DNA of 16,863 nucleotides from Oscillospiraceae bacterium (GCA_018110855.1 JAGBFZ010000282.1:1-16863); one strand, 5' to 3'. Positions 6,846 through 14,889 are shown, counted from the first letter of the stretch. Notes: generated by a model not told the origin, from the letters alone. Numbers and translations: made by a program.

Positions 6846-7343
6846 TCAATACCCCTCGGAACCCTCGATGGAATCGTCGTTTTCAACCCAGCTCTGAACG
6901 TTGATGGTGGTGTATTTGTCGGGGGTGTTTCTTATTATCACAGTGGAAATGCCTGCATTGATAATGAGCCTTTTGCACATTGAGCATGGCTCAACGTCAC
7001 CGTAAAGCTCGCCTGTTTTTGCGTCATGGCAGGCAAGATATAGGGTGGAGTCGATGGTGTCGCTTCTTGCGGCGGAGATGATGGCATTTGCTTCGGCATG
7101 AACGCTGCGGCACAGCTCATACCGCTGACCCTTGGGGATACCCAGCTTTTCTCTTGTGCAGTATCCCAGATCGCAGCAGTTTGTACGTCCTCGGGGAGCG
7201 CCAACATAGCCTGTGGATACGATCTCATCATTCTTCACAATAATTGCGCCGAAATTCCTGCGCAGACAGGTACCACGCTCGAGGACCGTCTCGGCGATAT
7301 CCAGATAATAGTTGATTTTGTCCCGTCTCTGAACATTGTTCAT
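6846..7343 (-). CDS. comEB: dCMP deaminase family protein (ComEB-like)
   Basis: This is a 165-residue zinc-dependent deaminase that would convert dCMP to dUMP and so feed dTMP synthesis. The catalytic zinc motif is intact: HAEANAI (His82, Glu84) and PCSMCKR (Cys120, Cys123). Extra N-terminal cysteines (C56-C57, C62 and C78) are typical of the dCMP deaminase branch, which binds a second metal, and the GYVGAPRG stretch fits substrate binding. It is a single gene with its own promoter, AAAGGAG 8 nt before ATG, and a terminator just past the stop. In Bacillus comEB lies in a competence operon, but nothing here ties it to DNA uptake. The family is certain; dCMP as substrate is likely. Confidence 0.9.
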   Translation of the reverse strand: MNNVQRRDKINYYLDIAETVLERGTCLRRNFGAIIVKNDEIVSTGYVGAPRGRTNCCDLGYCTREKLGIPKGQRYELCRSVHAEANAIISAARSDTIDSTLYLACHDAKTGELYGDVEPCSMCKRLIINAGISTVIIRNTPDKYTTINVQSWVENDDSIEGSEGY

Positions 7344-7380
7344 GGAAAATGCTCCTTTACGATAAATTATTCTTTAAATC

Positions 7381-7409
7381 AGTATAGCAGAATCTTCGGG
7401 AAATTGCAA
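7381..7409 (-). promoter_or_regulatory. Promoter of the dCMP deaminase gene
   Basis: On the minus strand, TTGCAA (plus positions 7404-7409) and TATACT (7381-7386) are separated by 17 bp, with TG one base before the -10 box (extended -10). Transcription would start near 7374, about 30 nt before the ATG. Confidence 0.75.
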
Positions 7410-7459
7410 TAGGAAAAGCTTATATTACCGTAATTTTACGGGGAATATATCATTTTTTA

Positions 7460-8188
7460 TCAATCTCTGCCCACTGCGTTGCGTATTGCCCTCAGCTCCT
7501 CAGCGGTAAGCTCACGCCATGCTCCGGGCTTTAGCATACCAAGCTTTATGGGACCGATGGAGGTCCTGCGGAGTCTTACTACTTCAAGTCCCACAGCCTC
7601 GCACATACGGCGAATCTGTCTGTTTCTGCCCTCTCTGATGGTTATTCTCATGACGCTTCTTTCGGGGGACTCAAGCTCTGTTATGACCGTTGCGGGGAGA
7701 GTCATTTTGCCGTCAAGCTCCACGCCCTCGGTGAGCCTTACTATCTGCTCATCGGTTATCTTTGAATGAACGGTGACACGGTAGGTCTTGCTAATATGGC
7801 GGCTGGGGTGCATGATATCGTTGGCGAAATTGCCGTCATTGGTGAAAAGCAACAGACCCTCGGAATTTCGGTCAAGCCTTCCAACGGGATATACTCTTTC
7901 CTCCACGCCCTCAAGCAACTCGGTAACGCACCGTCTGTCCAGCTCGTCGGACATGGTGGTAACATATCCGCGGGGCTTGTTGAGCATGATATATATCTTT
8001 CTGCGCTTTTTGGTATAGCGGACTCTTTCTCCGTCTACCATGATAACGTCTCTGTCGTTTGCCTTGTCGCCCAGCTTTGCCACCTTGCCGTTTACCCTGA
8101 CAAGACCCTTTGAGATAAGCTCCTCCGCTTTTCTGCGGGAGCATACTCCGCTGTCGGAGAGAATTTTCTGAAGTCTGATCTTTTCCAT
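7460..8188 (-). CDS. rluB: Pseudouridine synthase RluB (23S rRNA)
   Basis: This is a 242-residue RsuA/RluB/E/F-family pseudouridine synthase, which isomerises a uridine in 23S rRNA (position 2605 in E. coli numbering for RluB). An N-terminal S4 RNA-binding domain spans residues 1-48, with RLQKILSDSGVCSRRKAEEL. The catalytic domain has MLNKPRGYV, the active-site GRLDRNSEGLLLFTND (catalytic Asp106), KTYRV and REGRNRQIRRMC. It is the last gene of the seven-gene minus-strand operon, 17 bp after the dac stop, with AAAGGAT as ribosome binding site. No strong terminator follows before the deaminase promoter; the CCGTAA/TTACGG hairpin (7428-7441) lacks a T tract. RluB rather than RsuA is the best fit from Firmicutes context. 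Confidence 0.9.
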   Translation of the reverse strand: MEKIRLQKILSDSGVCSRRKAEELISKGLVRVNGKVAKLGDKANDRDVIMVDGERVRYTKKRRKIYIMLNKPRGYVTTMSDELDRRCVTELLEGVEERVYPVGRLDRNSEGLLLFTNDGNFANDIMHPSRHISKTYRVTVHSKITDEQIVRLTEGVELDGKMTLPATVITELESPERSVMRITIREGRNRQIRRMCEAVGLEVVRLRRTSIGPIKLGMLKPGAWRELTAEELRAIRNAVGRD

Positions 8189-8205
8189 ATTTTTTATCCT
8201 TTATA

Positions 8206-9354
8206 TCATCTGAAAATAAGTTCCTTGAAATAGTCCACTGTGCGATCGAAAAGTGACGGCTTATAGCCATCTCCGCTCACCTGATAAAGCTCCTCCGCAG
8301 ATATGAGCGGTATCTCGTCAATTACTCTGCCGCCGCTCAGCACTGTTAATTTGCCAAGCTCCTCTCCCTTTATAACAGGCGCATACACAATCTGAGGAAC
8401 AGCTGCGGAAAAGGTTACATCGGGGGTCTTGCCGTTTATTTTCGGAACGGTGATATTACGGGAGGTCACAAGGGAAATGCTGTCCTTATCGCCCCCTGCC
8501 GTCTGTACCGCAAAGCATTTTTCGCCAAGCTCTGTCCTTTCGGTAACGGAAAAGCCGTAATCAAGGAGCTTTTCGTGATCGTTCCAGTCATCGGGAGCAT
8601 TAAGAGTAACGCAGACAAGAGTTATCCCGTTTCTTTCCGCCGCCGAAACAAGGCATCGCCCCGCCTCATCGGTAAATCCCGTTTTAACGCCAATGCAGCC
8701 ATCATAACGGCTCAGCAGCTTGTTTGTGTTGGTGAGCCACCTGTTATAGGGGGGATTCCCGAAGGTGAGCTTCATGGACTTTGATGAGCAGATCTTGCGA
8801 AAATCGGGATTTTTTAATGCATATGCCGCAAGGAGTGCCATATCCGACGCGGTGGAATAGTGATCATCATCGTGAAGCCCCGATGGAGTTACAAAATGGG
8901 TGGAGTTAAGCCCCAGCTTAGCCGCCTTGGCGTTCATCATATCCGCAAAGCTCTCCCGAGAGCCGCCCACACGGACAGCGGCACAGTTTGCGGCATCGTT
9001 TCCCGAGGGCAGGAGCATTCCTATGCATAGATCACGCTTTGAAACGATATCTCCCTCTCTCAGCCCCATTGAAGAGCCTTCGGTCATAACGGCTTCGCTG
9101 TCAACCACAAATTCCGTGTCTAAGTCCCCGCTTTCAAGGGTGAGGACTGTGGTCATGATTTTGGTGGTGCTTGCCATGGGGAGCCGTTTGTTTTCACATT
9201 TTCCCCATATCACAGTACCTGTGGAGGCTTCTATCAGTACAGCCGCCTTTGCGGATATATCCGTCTGGGCAGGACGTGTATTAACAGCGCAGACATTTGC
9301 TGCGCATATCACCGTCATTACCGCCGCTGTCAGCAGAGCGCATAGCCTTTTCAT
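8206..9354 (-). CDS. dacF: D-alanyl-D-alanine carboxypeptidase (DacF-like, S11)
   Basis: This is a 382-residue low-molecular-weight penicillin-binding protein that removes the terminal D-Ala from peptidoglycan pentapeptides outside the membrane. It has a signal peptide ending at VCA (about residue 23). The three active-site motifs are intact: STTK (Ser62, Lys65), SGN (117-119) and KTG (224-226). A C-terminal beta-rich domain follows, and the final DRTVDYFKELIF stretch is an amphipathic membrane-anchoring tail. The start at 9354 is preferred because GGGGGA (plus positions 9361-9366) lies 6 nt before it; the ATG at 9360 touches that site directly. It lies in the M50-to-rluB operon, as in many Clostridia. 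In Bacillus DacF acts on spore cortex peptidoglycan, but vegetative wall trimming is equally possible here. Confidence 0.93.
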   Translation of the reverse strand: MKRLCALLTAAVMTVICAANVCAVNTRPAQTDISAKAAVLIEASTGTVIWGKCENKRLPMASTTKIMTTVLTLESGDLDTEFVVDSEAVMTEGSSMGLREGDIVSKRDLCIGMLLPSGNDAANCAAVRVGGSRESFADMMNAKAAKLGLNSTHFVTPSGLHDDDHYSTASDMALLAAYALKNPDFRKICSSKSMKLTFGNPPYNRWLTNTNKLLSRYDGCIGVKTGFTDEAGRCLVSAAERNGITLVCVTLNAPDDWNDHEKLLDYGFSVTERTELGEKCFAVQTAGGDKDSISLVTSRNITVPKINGKTPDVTFSAAVPQIVYAPVIKGEELGKLTVLSGGRVIDEIPLISAEELYQVSGDGYKPSLFDRTVDYFKELIFR

Positions 9355-9360
9355 TCCCAT

Positions 9361-9366
9361 TCCCCC
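9361..9366 (-). promoter_or_regulatory. Shine-Dalgarno site that decides the dac start
   Basis: GGGGGA on the minus strand lies 6 nt before the ATG at 9354 and 0 nt before the ATG at 9360, so the downstream ATG is the likelier start. The 60 bp between gerW and dac also hold an AT-only inverted repeat (AATATTAT/ATAATATT, about 9371-9392). Confidence 0.6.
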
Positions 9367-9421
9367 GTAAAATATTATAATAATATAATATTATGCCGAA
9401 TGGAACGGGAAAATTCGGTTA

Positions 9422-9901
9422 TCAGTCCTTGAAATCGAAATCCACGCCGTCAGTCATGCCGCTTTCGATCATTTCCTCGGGCAGCTCGATATCATCGGTA
9501 TCACGGGAGTCTGTGAGATCGGCTTTTTTATCGTCCTTCTTGTCCTTCTTGAAAAGTCCCGCTACCTTGTTGAATACCTCGGGAACCATGTTCACAATTG
9601 CGGAAGAGGTGGAAACGTCAAGATTCATCTGCATGAGCTGAACGTCTCCTCCCGAGATAACGAGGAATCCCAGCGGAGTAACGGTGATTCCTGCACCTGT
9701 TGCGCCGCCGAAAAGCTCCTTGTCGGTCTTGCTGGGAAGATCGGAGCCGCCGCCTGCAAAGCCGTAGGATACCTTTGATACGGGAATGATGGTAACGCCG
9801 CCGTCAACCTTGACAGGCTTGCCCATGATGGTGTTTGCGTCTGCCATTTCATGAATTTTATCCATGGAGGCGGAAATGAGTTCTTTAACCTTTGTGTCCA
9901 T
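9422..9901 (-). CDS. gerW: GerW family sporulation protein (YtfJ)
   Basis: This is a 159-residue YtfJ/GerW-family protein, linked in B. subtilis to spore germination and common in clostridial genomes. Recognisable parts are the N-terminal helix with IHEMADANTIMGKPV, the core GVTIIPVSKVSYGFAGGGSD (about residues 35-54), and GGATGAGITVTPLGFLVI. The C-terminal 40 residues are a charged, Lys/Asp-rich tail that looks disordered. It lacks a signal peptide. It starts 7 nt after the ytfI stop, with AAAGGAT in the end of that gene, preserving the ytfI-ytfJ pairing of Bacillus. Its molecular function is not established. Confidence 0.9.
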   Translation of the reverse strand: MDTKVKELISASMDKIHEMADANTIMGKPVKVDGGVTIIPVSKVSYGFAGGGSDLPSKTDKELFGGATGAGITVTPLGFLVISGGDVQLMQMNLDVSTSSAIVNMVPEVFNKVAGLFKKDKKDDKKADLTDSRDTDDIELPEEMIESGMTDGVDFDFKD

Positions 9902-9908
9902 TTTTCAT

Positions 9909-10700
9909 TTATCCTTTCTTGAAAAGCTCCATTACAGGAGAATATTTTTTCGTGTTGCTTATATATCCGAAGCACACTGCAAGTACTGCATTTATCAGGC
10001 TCGCAGGTCTTAAACGGAGCTTACATTCCCCGTCATACCGACTTTTTTCGGCAGGGGTGTTGTACAGGCAGCTTATATTCACCGACCGCACCGACATTGA
10101 TACAAACTGACGGAGAAATGCTATGCCGTTATAAACTGCCGCGCCGATCTCACCGTAGGTTACGGCGGCTTTTGCGGCGTCCTCGTTTGCGGCGGCAAAG
10201 TCGATTATAATATCGTCAATGCGCAGCTTGCTGCCGAATCGCTTGAGATGGGGCATGACAAGCTCTATAAGCAGTGAGACCTGATTTTTCTTTTCGGCAA
10301 GCTCATCGAGCTTTGAATTTATTCTTTCAAGCAGAGGAGGCTTTTTTTCCTTTGGAGATCTTTCCTTTTTCGGAGAATCATTCTCTGCTGAGGGAATTTC
10401 CTCTTTTTCGGGCTTGTCCTCATCGGGAGATGTGCTTTCATCTGCGGACAGATTATCGGCTTTTTCCTCGGAAGTATTATTCTCGGCTGCTTCCTGCACG
10501 TCCTTGGGGATATCGGTTTTGTCCCGTTTCTTTTTCCCTTTTTTCGGGGGCTTTTCCTTTCGGGGATATAGGCTCAGGAAAAAGTATTTCACCTTGATAT
10601 CAGCCTTGCCGCCGTAAAATCTGATATACGCTTCCACAGGGATATTGCATATAAGGATGATAAGCAGTATCAGAGCGGCTATAATTATCAGAGCGATCAT
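9909..10700 (-). CDS. ytfI: DUF2953 domain protein (YtfI-like)
   Basis: This is a 263-residue protein with one N-terminal membrane helix (about residues 2-20), then the short conserved start VEAYIRFYGGKADIKVKYFF typical of DUF2953. A long, highly charged Lys/Glu/Pro/Ser linker (about 47-122) follows and looks disordered. The conserved C-terminal part runs from about 140 to 263 and includes DDIIIDFAAANEDAAKAAVT and a final region with a weak hydrophobic segment. The orientation is probably N-out/C-in or membrane-peripheral, which I cannot resolve. It overlaps scpB by 4 nt (ATGA) and precedes gerW by 7 nt. That context matches ytfI-ytfJ, sporulation-associated in Bacillus. The function is unknown. 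Confidence 0.85.
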   Translation of the reverse strand: MIALIIIAALILLIILICNIPVEAYIRFYGGKADIKVKYFFLSLYPRKEKPPKKGKKKRDKTDIPKDVQEAAENNTSEEKADNLSADESTSPDEDKPEKEEIPSAENDSPKKERSPKEKKPPLLERINSKLDELAEKKNQVSLLIELVMPHLKRFGSKLRIDDIIIDFAAANEDAAKAAVTYGEIGAAVYNGIAFLRQFVSMSVRSVNISCLYNTPAEKSRYDGECKLRLRPASLINAVLAVCFGYISNTKKYSPVMELFKKG

Positions 10701-11296
10701 TCCGAAGCGTCCTCCGATTTTTCGGGAGTATCCTCGGGAATAAGAGAGATATCCTCCATAAGCAATGGATCAAAGTCCTCTTTGACGTGTCCCGGGAGCG
10801 GCGGCAGATCGTCTATGGATTCAAGCCCGAAGCACCGCAGGAATACGGGTGTGGTGCGGTATGCAATGGGTCTGCCCGGAACGTCAAGTCTGCCTGCCTC
10901 CTCAAGCAGGCATTTTTCCACAAGGGAATTAACCACACTTGAGCTGTCAATGCCTCTGATATGCTCCACAAAGCTTTTGGTAACAGGCTGATTGTAGGCA
11001 ATTATGGTAAGCACCTCCATTGCCGCAGGGGACAGGGGAGCGTTCTTTTTGCTCTCCGCAGCCGCCTTTACGCACTCGTAATATTCCGATCGGACAGCCA
11101 GCTGATAGCTTCCTCCAAGGCGAAGAACGGTGAGGGAGCTGTTATTTTCCGAGTATGCGTCATTGAGCATATCCGCAAGCTGAGACAATGCGCCCTTTTC
11201 AACGCCGATGGCGGCGGCAAGCCTTTCAGGCTCTGCGGGGTCTCCGCAGGCAAAAAGCACCGCTTCCATGGAAGCAGCCTTATTCGTCAGCTTCAT
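10697..11296 (-). CDS. scpB: Segregation and condensation protein B (ScpB)
   Basis: This is a 199-residue ScpB, the winged-helix subunit that with ScpA and SMC forms the bacterial condensin needed for chromosome compaction and segregation. The N-terminal MKLTNKAASMEAVLFACGDP and the central PAAMEVLTIIAYNQPVTKS and IRGIDSSSVVNSLVEK stretches are characteristic, as is GRPIAYRTT before FLRCFGLESIDDLPPLP. The C-terminal acidic tail is variable in the family. Translation starts inside the end of scpA (17-nt overlap), with AGGAGG 9 nt before the ATG, so synthesis is coupled to ScpA. It overlaps ytfI by 4 nt. Confidence 0.96.
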   Translation of the reverse strand: MKLTNKAASMEAVLFACGDPAEPERLAAAIGVEKGALSQLADMLNDAYSENNSSLTVLRLGGSYQLAVRSEYYECVKAAAESKKNAPLSPAAMEVLTIIAYNQPVTKSFVEHIRGIDSSSVVNSLVEKCLLEEAGRLDVPGRPIAYRTTPVFLRCFGLESIDDLPPLPGHVKEDFDPLLMEDISLIPEDTPEKSEDASE

Positions 11297-12059
11297 TGTC
11301 CCTCTCCTCCTTTTCCTCCGTCTCCCATTCGGAAACGGCAGCTTCGTCTATATCCTGTCCCGAGGCGGTGTTGAAGGTCACCTCAGTGTTATCGTCATTT
11401 AAAAGTATCCTTCCCGTTTTGGTAAGCTCAAGCACTGCAAGAAACGCCGCCACTCTTTCCGAGCGGTCGGTCATTCCCGAAAATATGCCGTCAAGGGAGC
11501 ATTTGCCTTCCTTGTAGAGCATTTTCAGCACCGAAACTATCTTTGATGAGACGGACACGAATTTCTTTGATACTATCTTTGAGAATGCCGACGGAGCAAG
11601 CTCCTCGGGCCTTTTCTCCTTTTTTATCTCCATTCCCCGATACGCCCTGAGCAGCTCCTCGGGGGAGTGATGACAGCTGTATTCGGGGTCTGTTTCGATC
11701 TTCATGGGCATTCTTACGCTGACAGAATCCCCCAGATATCTTTCCCGCATCAGCTCTGCCGCAGCCTTGCACAGGGAATACTCTATAAGCCTGCCCTCAA
11801 GCTCCTTTTTGAGAGTTTCCGCCTCCTCCTTACGGGGGAGAAGGGAAACGGTCTTTATATAAATGAGCCTTGCAGCCATTTCAAGAAATTCTCCCGCTAT
11901 CTCCATATCCTGCTCCGCCATATCGGAAATATATGCAAGATACTGCTCCACAAGGGTCATTATGGGTATATCGTTGATATTCAGCTTATGCTTTGAAATA
12001 AGATGGAGCAGAAGATCGAGAGGACCTTCGAATACCTCAAGCTTGAATGAAATACTCAT
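11280..12059 (-). CDS. scpA: Segregation and condensation protein A (ScpA)
   Basis: This is a 259-residue ScpA, the kleisin subunit that bridges SMC heads and binds an ScpB dimer. The N-terminal signature FEGPLDLLLHLISKHKLNI (residues 10-28) and the following DIPIMTLVEQYLAYI are diagnostic; the helix EFLEMAARLIYIKTVSLLPR follows. The C-terminal winged-helix part includes VAAFLAVLELTKTGRI, the SMC-head contact region. The length is usual for the family. It overlaps the upstream M50 protease gene by 4 nt (ATGA) and scpB by 17 nt, which is tight coupling of subunits. No unusual residues are seen. Confidence 0.97.
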   Translation of the reverse strand: MSISFKLEVFEGPLDLLLHLISKHKLNINDIPIMTLVEQYLAYISDMAEQDMEIAGEFLEMAARLIYIKTVSLLPRKEEAETLKKELEGRLIEYSLCKAAAELMRERYLGDSVSVRMPMKIETDPEYSCHHSPEELLRAYRGMEIKKEKRPEELAPSAFSKIVSKKFVSVSSKIVSVLKMLYKEGKCSLDGIFSGMTDRSERVAAFLAVLELTKTGRILLNDDNTEVTFNTASGQDIDEAAVSEWETEEKEERDNEADE

Positions 12060-12727
12060 ACTGCTGTGCCTGCCATTATAAAGCCCATGATATAGTCCAC
12101 CCAGATGGTGAGAATATCCATCAGGTCAATTACCTTACCCTGCAAAAAATACAGAGGTTCGTCAAGAAGCCCCGAATAAAGCAGGATTATCAGCCCGATA
12201 AAAATAAACTGCTCATATCTCATAATGGTGAAGTACCACTTTTCGGGAAGAATGGCATTGAATATCTTAGAGCCGTCCAGCGGGGGAATGGGCAGAAAAT
12301 TGAAAACGCCCAGAGAGATGTTTATGAGCATGACATACAGAAACACCCATGCCACCATTCCCAAGGTGGTGCTGTCATCAAAGCCGCTGAGCATTGCCAG
12401 CACCTTGTAAACTATCATAGCGAGAAAAGCCATGATGAAATTGGAGACGGGACCTGCAAGGGATGTAAGCACCATTCCCTTTTTGGGGTTTTTGAAATTT
12501 CTCGGGTCAACGCTTACAGGCTTGCCCCAGCCGAAGCCCACAAGTATCATCATCAGGGAGCCCCAGAGAGTAAGGTGGGCAAAGGGGTTCAGGGTAATTC
12601 TGCCCTGCTGTCTGCCCGTGTCGTCGCCCATTTTCTCCGCAACCCATGCATGGGCGCACTCGTGGACGGGCACTGCCGTAAACAGTACCAGACCCTTTAT
12701 AAGATAATCTAAAATATTTTCGTTCAT
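12056..12727 (-). CDS. Site-2 protease family (M50) membrane metalloprotease
   Basis: This is a 223-residue intramembrane metalloprotease with about five membrane helices. The catalytic HECAH (HExxH; His22, Glu23, His26) is in the first helix. The third zinc ligand lies in FNFLPIPPLDG (Asp151), the NxxPxPxLDG motif of M50. GPVSN near residue 92 is also typical. It lacks the PDZ domain of RseP-type enzymes and belongs to the short YwhC/YdaH-like group. It is first in the operon, with GAGG before its ATG and a sigma-A promoter upstream, and it overlaps scpA by 4 nt. This M50-scpA order is common in Clostridia. Its substrate is unknown. Confidence 0.93.
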   Translation of the reverse strand: MNENILDYLIKGLVLFTAVPVHECAHAWVAEKMGDDTGRQQGRITLNPFAHLTLWGSLMMILVGFGWGKPVSVDPRNFKNPKKGMVLTSLAGPVSNFIMAFLAMIVYKVLAMLSGFDDSTTLGMVAWVFLYVMLINISLGVFNFLPIPPLDGSKIFNAILPEKWYFTIMRYEQFIFIGLIILLYSGLLDEPLYFLQGKVIDLMDILTIWVDYIMGFIMAGTAV

Positions 12728-12762
12728 AACTCTTTTTCCTCGGAAAATAATTATACAGTTTA

Positions 12763-12791
12763 ATTATACAATAAATCAGCGGAAATTACAA
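12763..12791 (-). promoter_or_regulatory. Promoter of the M50-scpAB-ytfIJ-dac-rluB operon
   Basis: On the minus strand, TTGTAA (plus positions 12786-12791) and TATAAT (12763-12768) are separated by 17 bp. Start of transcription would be near 12756, about 29 nt before the first ATG. A second TATAAT (12750-12755) lies just downstream with a poor -35 box. All seven genes down to rluB have gaps of 60 bp or less, or overlap, so a single transcript is likely. Confidence 0.7.
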
Positions 12792-12907
12792 GGGCTTTGA
12801 GCAAATTTAAAAATTAAAAATCTCTTGTATCTATAGGAGTATTTTGGGATTTTGTACAAATAACAAGATATTTTTTATAGGAATTGAAGAAAATATGGTG
12901 AAAACTG

Positions 12908-12936
12908 TTGAAAATAAACGTTTACTATGATATAAT
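12908..12936 (+). promoter_or_regulatory. Promoter of the sensor-GGDEF gene
   Basis: TTGAAA (12908-12913), 17-bp spacer, TATAAT (12931-12936), with TG one base before the -10 (extended -10). The start would be near 12943, leaving about 60 nt of AT-rich leader before the TTG start codon at 13005. The 277-bp gap between the divergent genes holds this promoter and the operon promoter and otherwise nothing I recognise. Confidence 0.8.
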
Positions 12937-12986
12937 ATAAATAAAATAAATAAATTTACAGCTTCGGTTAAAATAATACTCGTGAG

Positions 12987-12994
12987 AAAGGAGG
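12987..12994 (+). promoter_or_regulatory. Strong ribosome binding site that supports a TTG start
   Basis: AAAGGAGG is followed, 10 nt later, by TTG at 13005. No ATG or GTG in the frame lies at a usable distance, so TTG is the probable initiator. Confidence 0.65.
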
Positions 12995-13004
12995 CGCTTC
13001 GGAT

Positions 13005-14888
13005 TTGTTATTCGGAAAAAGGGTAATTGCATTGTGTCTGGCGAGAGTAAACGATGACTTATGTCATGAATATATTATGAATCTGAACAGATGCCTTGTG
13101 GAAAGAGACTGGCGGCTGATGGTTTATACCTCATGCACCGATCTTTACTGGAACACCCCTGAGGATAAGGGCGAGGCTGCCGTTTTTTCTCTTATAAATT
13201 ATGATATCACCGACGCTGTTATAATTCTTGAGAACAGTATCAAGGACAGGGATGTGCTTGATGTAATTTTCCGAAAATGTGCAGAGCGGGATATCCCTGT
13301 GATCAGTCTGGGCGAAAATGAAAAGAACTGTCCTTTTAATCTTGAATTTGACTATAAAGCAGGCTTTGCTCTTGTTTTGCGCCATGTTATCGAGTGCCAT
13401 GGTGTTACCGATCTTCATATGATCGCAGGAGTGAAGGGGAATCCTTTTTCCGAGGAGCGCATAGAGGTCTTTAAGGAAATACTTGAGGAAAAGGGTATCC
13501 CGTTTTCGGATGATCTGGTGAGCTATGGTGATTTCTGGTCTGTTCCCACCGAGAATGCGGTCAAAAAGCTGATCAAGGAAAACAGGCTTCCCAAGGCATT
13601 TATCTGTGCCAACGATTCTATGGCAATTACTGTCTGCGGAGTCCTCTCCGATCATAATATCAGAGTTCCCGAGGATATTCTTGTAACCGGCTTTGATGGT
13701 ATTGAAGCCATCAAATTCTCTGTTCCGAAGATAACCTCCTGTCTTTGCAGCTATGAGGACTCGGCAAGGGAGTCCGCAAAGCTCCTTGACAGGATATTTT
13801 CCGGGGACAGAGCTCCTCAGACCATAATGATCACTCCCCGTCCGATAATATCCGAGTCCTGCGGCTGCCAGTGCGCTGAGCCTATAAATACATCGCTGTA
13901 CCTGAATGATGTCAACGACCGCTTTTTCCGATATCAGGAGGAAAGCAGAGAGCTGAACACCATTTCTTCAAAGGTGCAGATGTGCAAAACTGTTGAGAAG
14001 GCAGCGAAGCAGTTTGACTGCAACCATTTATTTTATAATATGTGCTGCGTATTAAAGCCCGAATGTATTGATGAAACTGCGGACCCTCTGGATCCATCGG
14101 CAAAGGATGATGCCGATGACAGGCTTGTCATGTTTTTCAATACCGATTTTTCCGCTCCCTTTGTACCCCGTTATTTTCTTGCTTCAGAGATCTTTCCCGG
14201 CATTGAAGCTGTATTCAGAAAAAAGATCCCGATGATATTCTTTGCTCTTCATCTGCTTGAAAATCCTCTGGGCTATATCTGCTTTCATTTTAACGATTAC
14301 AGCATCGGCAATTACTGCAAAATGCCTCAGATCGTCAATACTCTGAATACCTGCATCGGAAGCTACAGAAATATTCGCTATCAGCATTTTCTGAACATCC
14401 GCATCGAGGAGATGTACAAGTCGGACGCTCTCACGGGACTTTATAACCGCAGCGGCTTTATCAAGGAATATGATAAGCTGCTTGAGAATAAGGATAAGGT
14501 CAGAAACGGTCTGACAATCATACTTGCTGATCTTGACGGGCTGAAAGCAATTAACGATAATTACGGTCACGGCGAGGGCGATGTAGCTATCCGTGCGGTA
14601 GCTATGGCACTTGTTGCCTGCTGTCCTTCCGAAGCGATCTGCGCCCGTTTCGGCGGTGATGAGATGATCGCTGTTATGGCGGGGGAGCTTACTGCGGATG
14701 TAAAGGGTGATATGGAAAAATATCTGGAAAGCTACACCGCTTCTTCGGGAAAGCCCTACACCGTTTCGGCAAGCGTAGGCATATACAAGGCGGGCTATGA
14801 TGAAATAGGCGATTTCAAGGAGATGCTTAAAAAATCCGACAAGCTCATGTATATGGACAAGGCTAAAAAGAAGTTAAGAAGAAAATAA
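13005..14888 (+). CDS. Cytoplasmic LacI-like sensor fused to GGDEF (diguanylate cyclase)
   Basis: This is a 627-residue two-part signalling protein. Residues 5-290 are a periplasmic-binding-protein-like (LacI/PBP1) ligand domain: DITDAVIIL, the PKAFICANDSMAITVCGVL hinge region and VPEDILVTGFDG are typical. There is no helix-turn-helix and no signal peptide, so it senses a cytosolic ligand. Near 286-290 is SCGCQC, a Cys-rich motif. A middle region (about 291-465) has no family I can name. The GGDEF domain follows: DALTGLYNRSGF (from residue 474), LADLDGLKAINDNYGHGEGD and FGGDEM (GGDEM at 550-554). The metal-binding Asp/Glu are kept, with Met for the usual Phe. The inhibitory RxxD site five residues before GGDEM is absent (PSEA), so product feedback is unlikely. 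It should make c-di-GMP. The gene is monocistronic with a TTG start. Ligand and targets are unknown; pilus control is a hypothesis. Confidence 0.87.
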   Translation: MLFGKRVIALCLARVNDDLCHEYIMNLNRCLVERDWRLMVYTSCTDLYWNTPEDKGEAAVFSLINYDITDAVIILENSIKDRDVLDVIFRKCAERDIPVISLGENEKNCPFNLEFDYKAGFALVLRHVIECHGVTDLHMIAGVKGNPFSEERIEVFKEILEEKGIPFSDDLVSYGDFWSVPTENAVKKLIKENRLPKAFICANDSMAITVCGVLSDHNIRVPEDILVTGFDGIEAIKFSVPKITSCLCSYEDSARESAKLLDRIFSGDRAPQTIMITPRPIISESCGCQCAEPINTSLYLNDVNDRFFRYQEESRELNTISSKVQMCKTVEKAAKQFDCNHLFYNMCCVLKPECIDETADPLDPSAKDDADDRLVMFFNTDFSAPFVPRYFLASEIFPGIEAVFRKKIPMIFFALHLLENPLGYICFHFNDYSIGNYCKMPQIVNTLNTCIGSYRNIRYQHFLNIRIEEMYKSDALTGLYNRSGFIKEYDKLLENKDKVRNGLTIILADLDGLKAINDNYGHGEGDVAIRAVAMALVACCPSEAICARFGGDEMIAVMAGELTADVKGDMEKYLESYTASSGKPYTVSASVGIYKAGYDEIGDFKEMLKKSDKLMYMDKAKKKLRRK

Positions 14889-14889
14889 A

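Noticed and set aside
7428..7441. Terminator after rluB
   Set aside because: CCGTAA/TTACGG is a short hairpin with a 2-nt loop and no T tract on the minus strand, so it is too weak to call.
12047..12712. A 221-residue plus-strand frame opposite the M50 protease
   Set aside because: The minus-strand frame has HECAH and LDG motifs and operon context; the plus-strand frame is its shadow.
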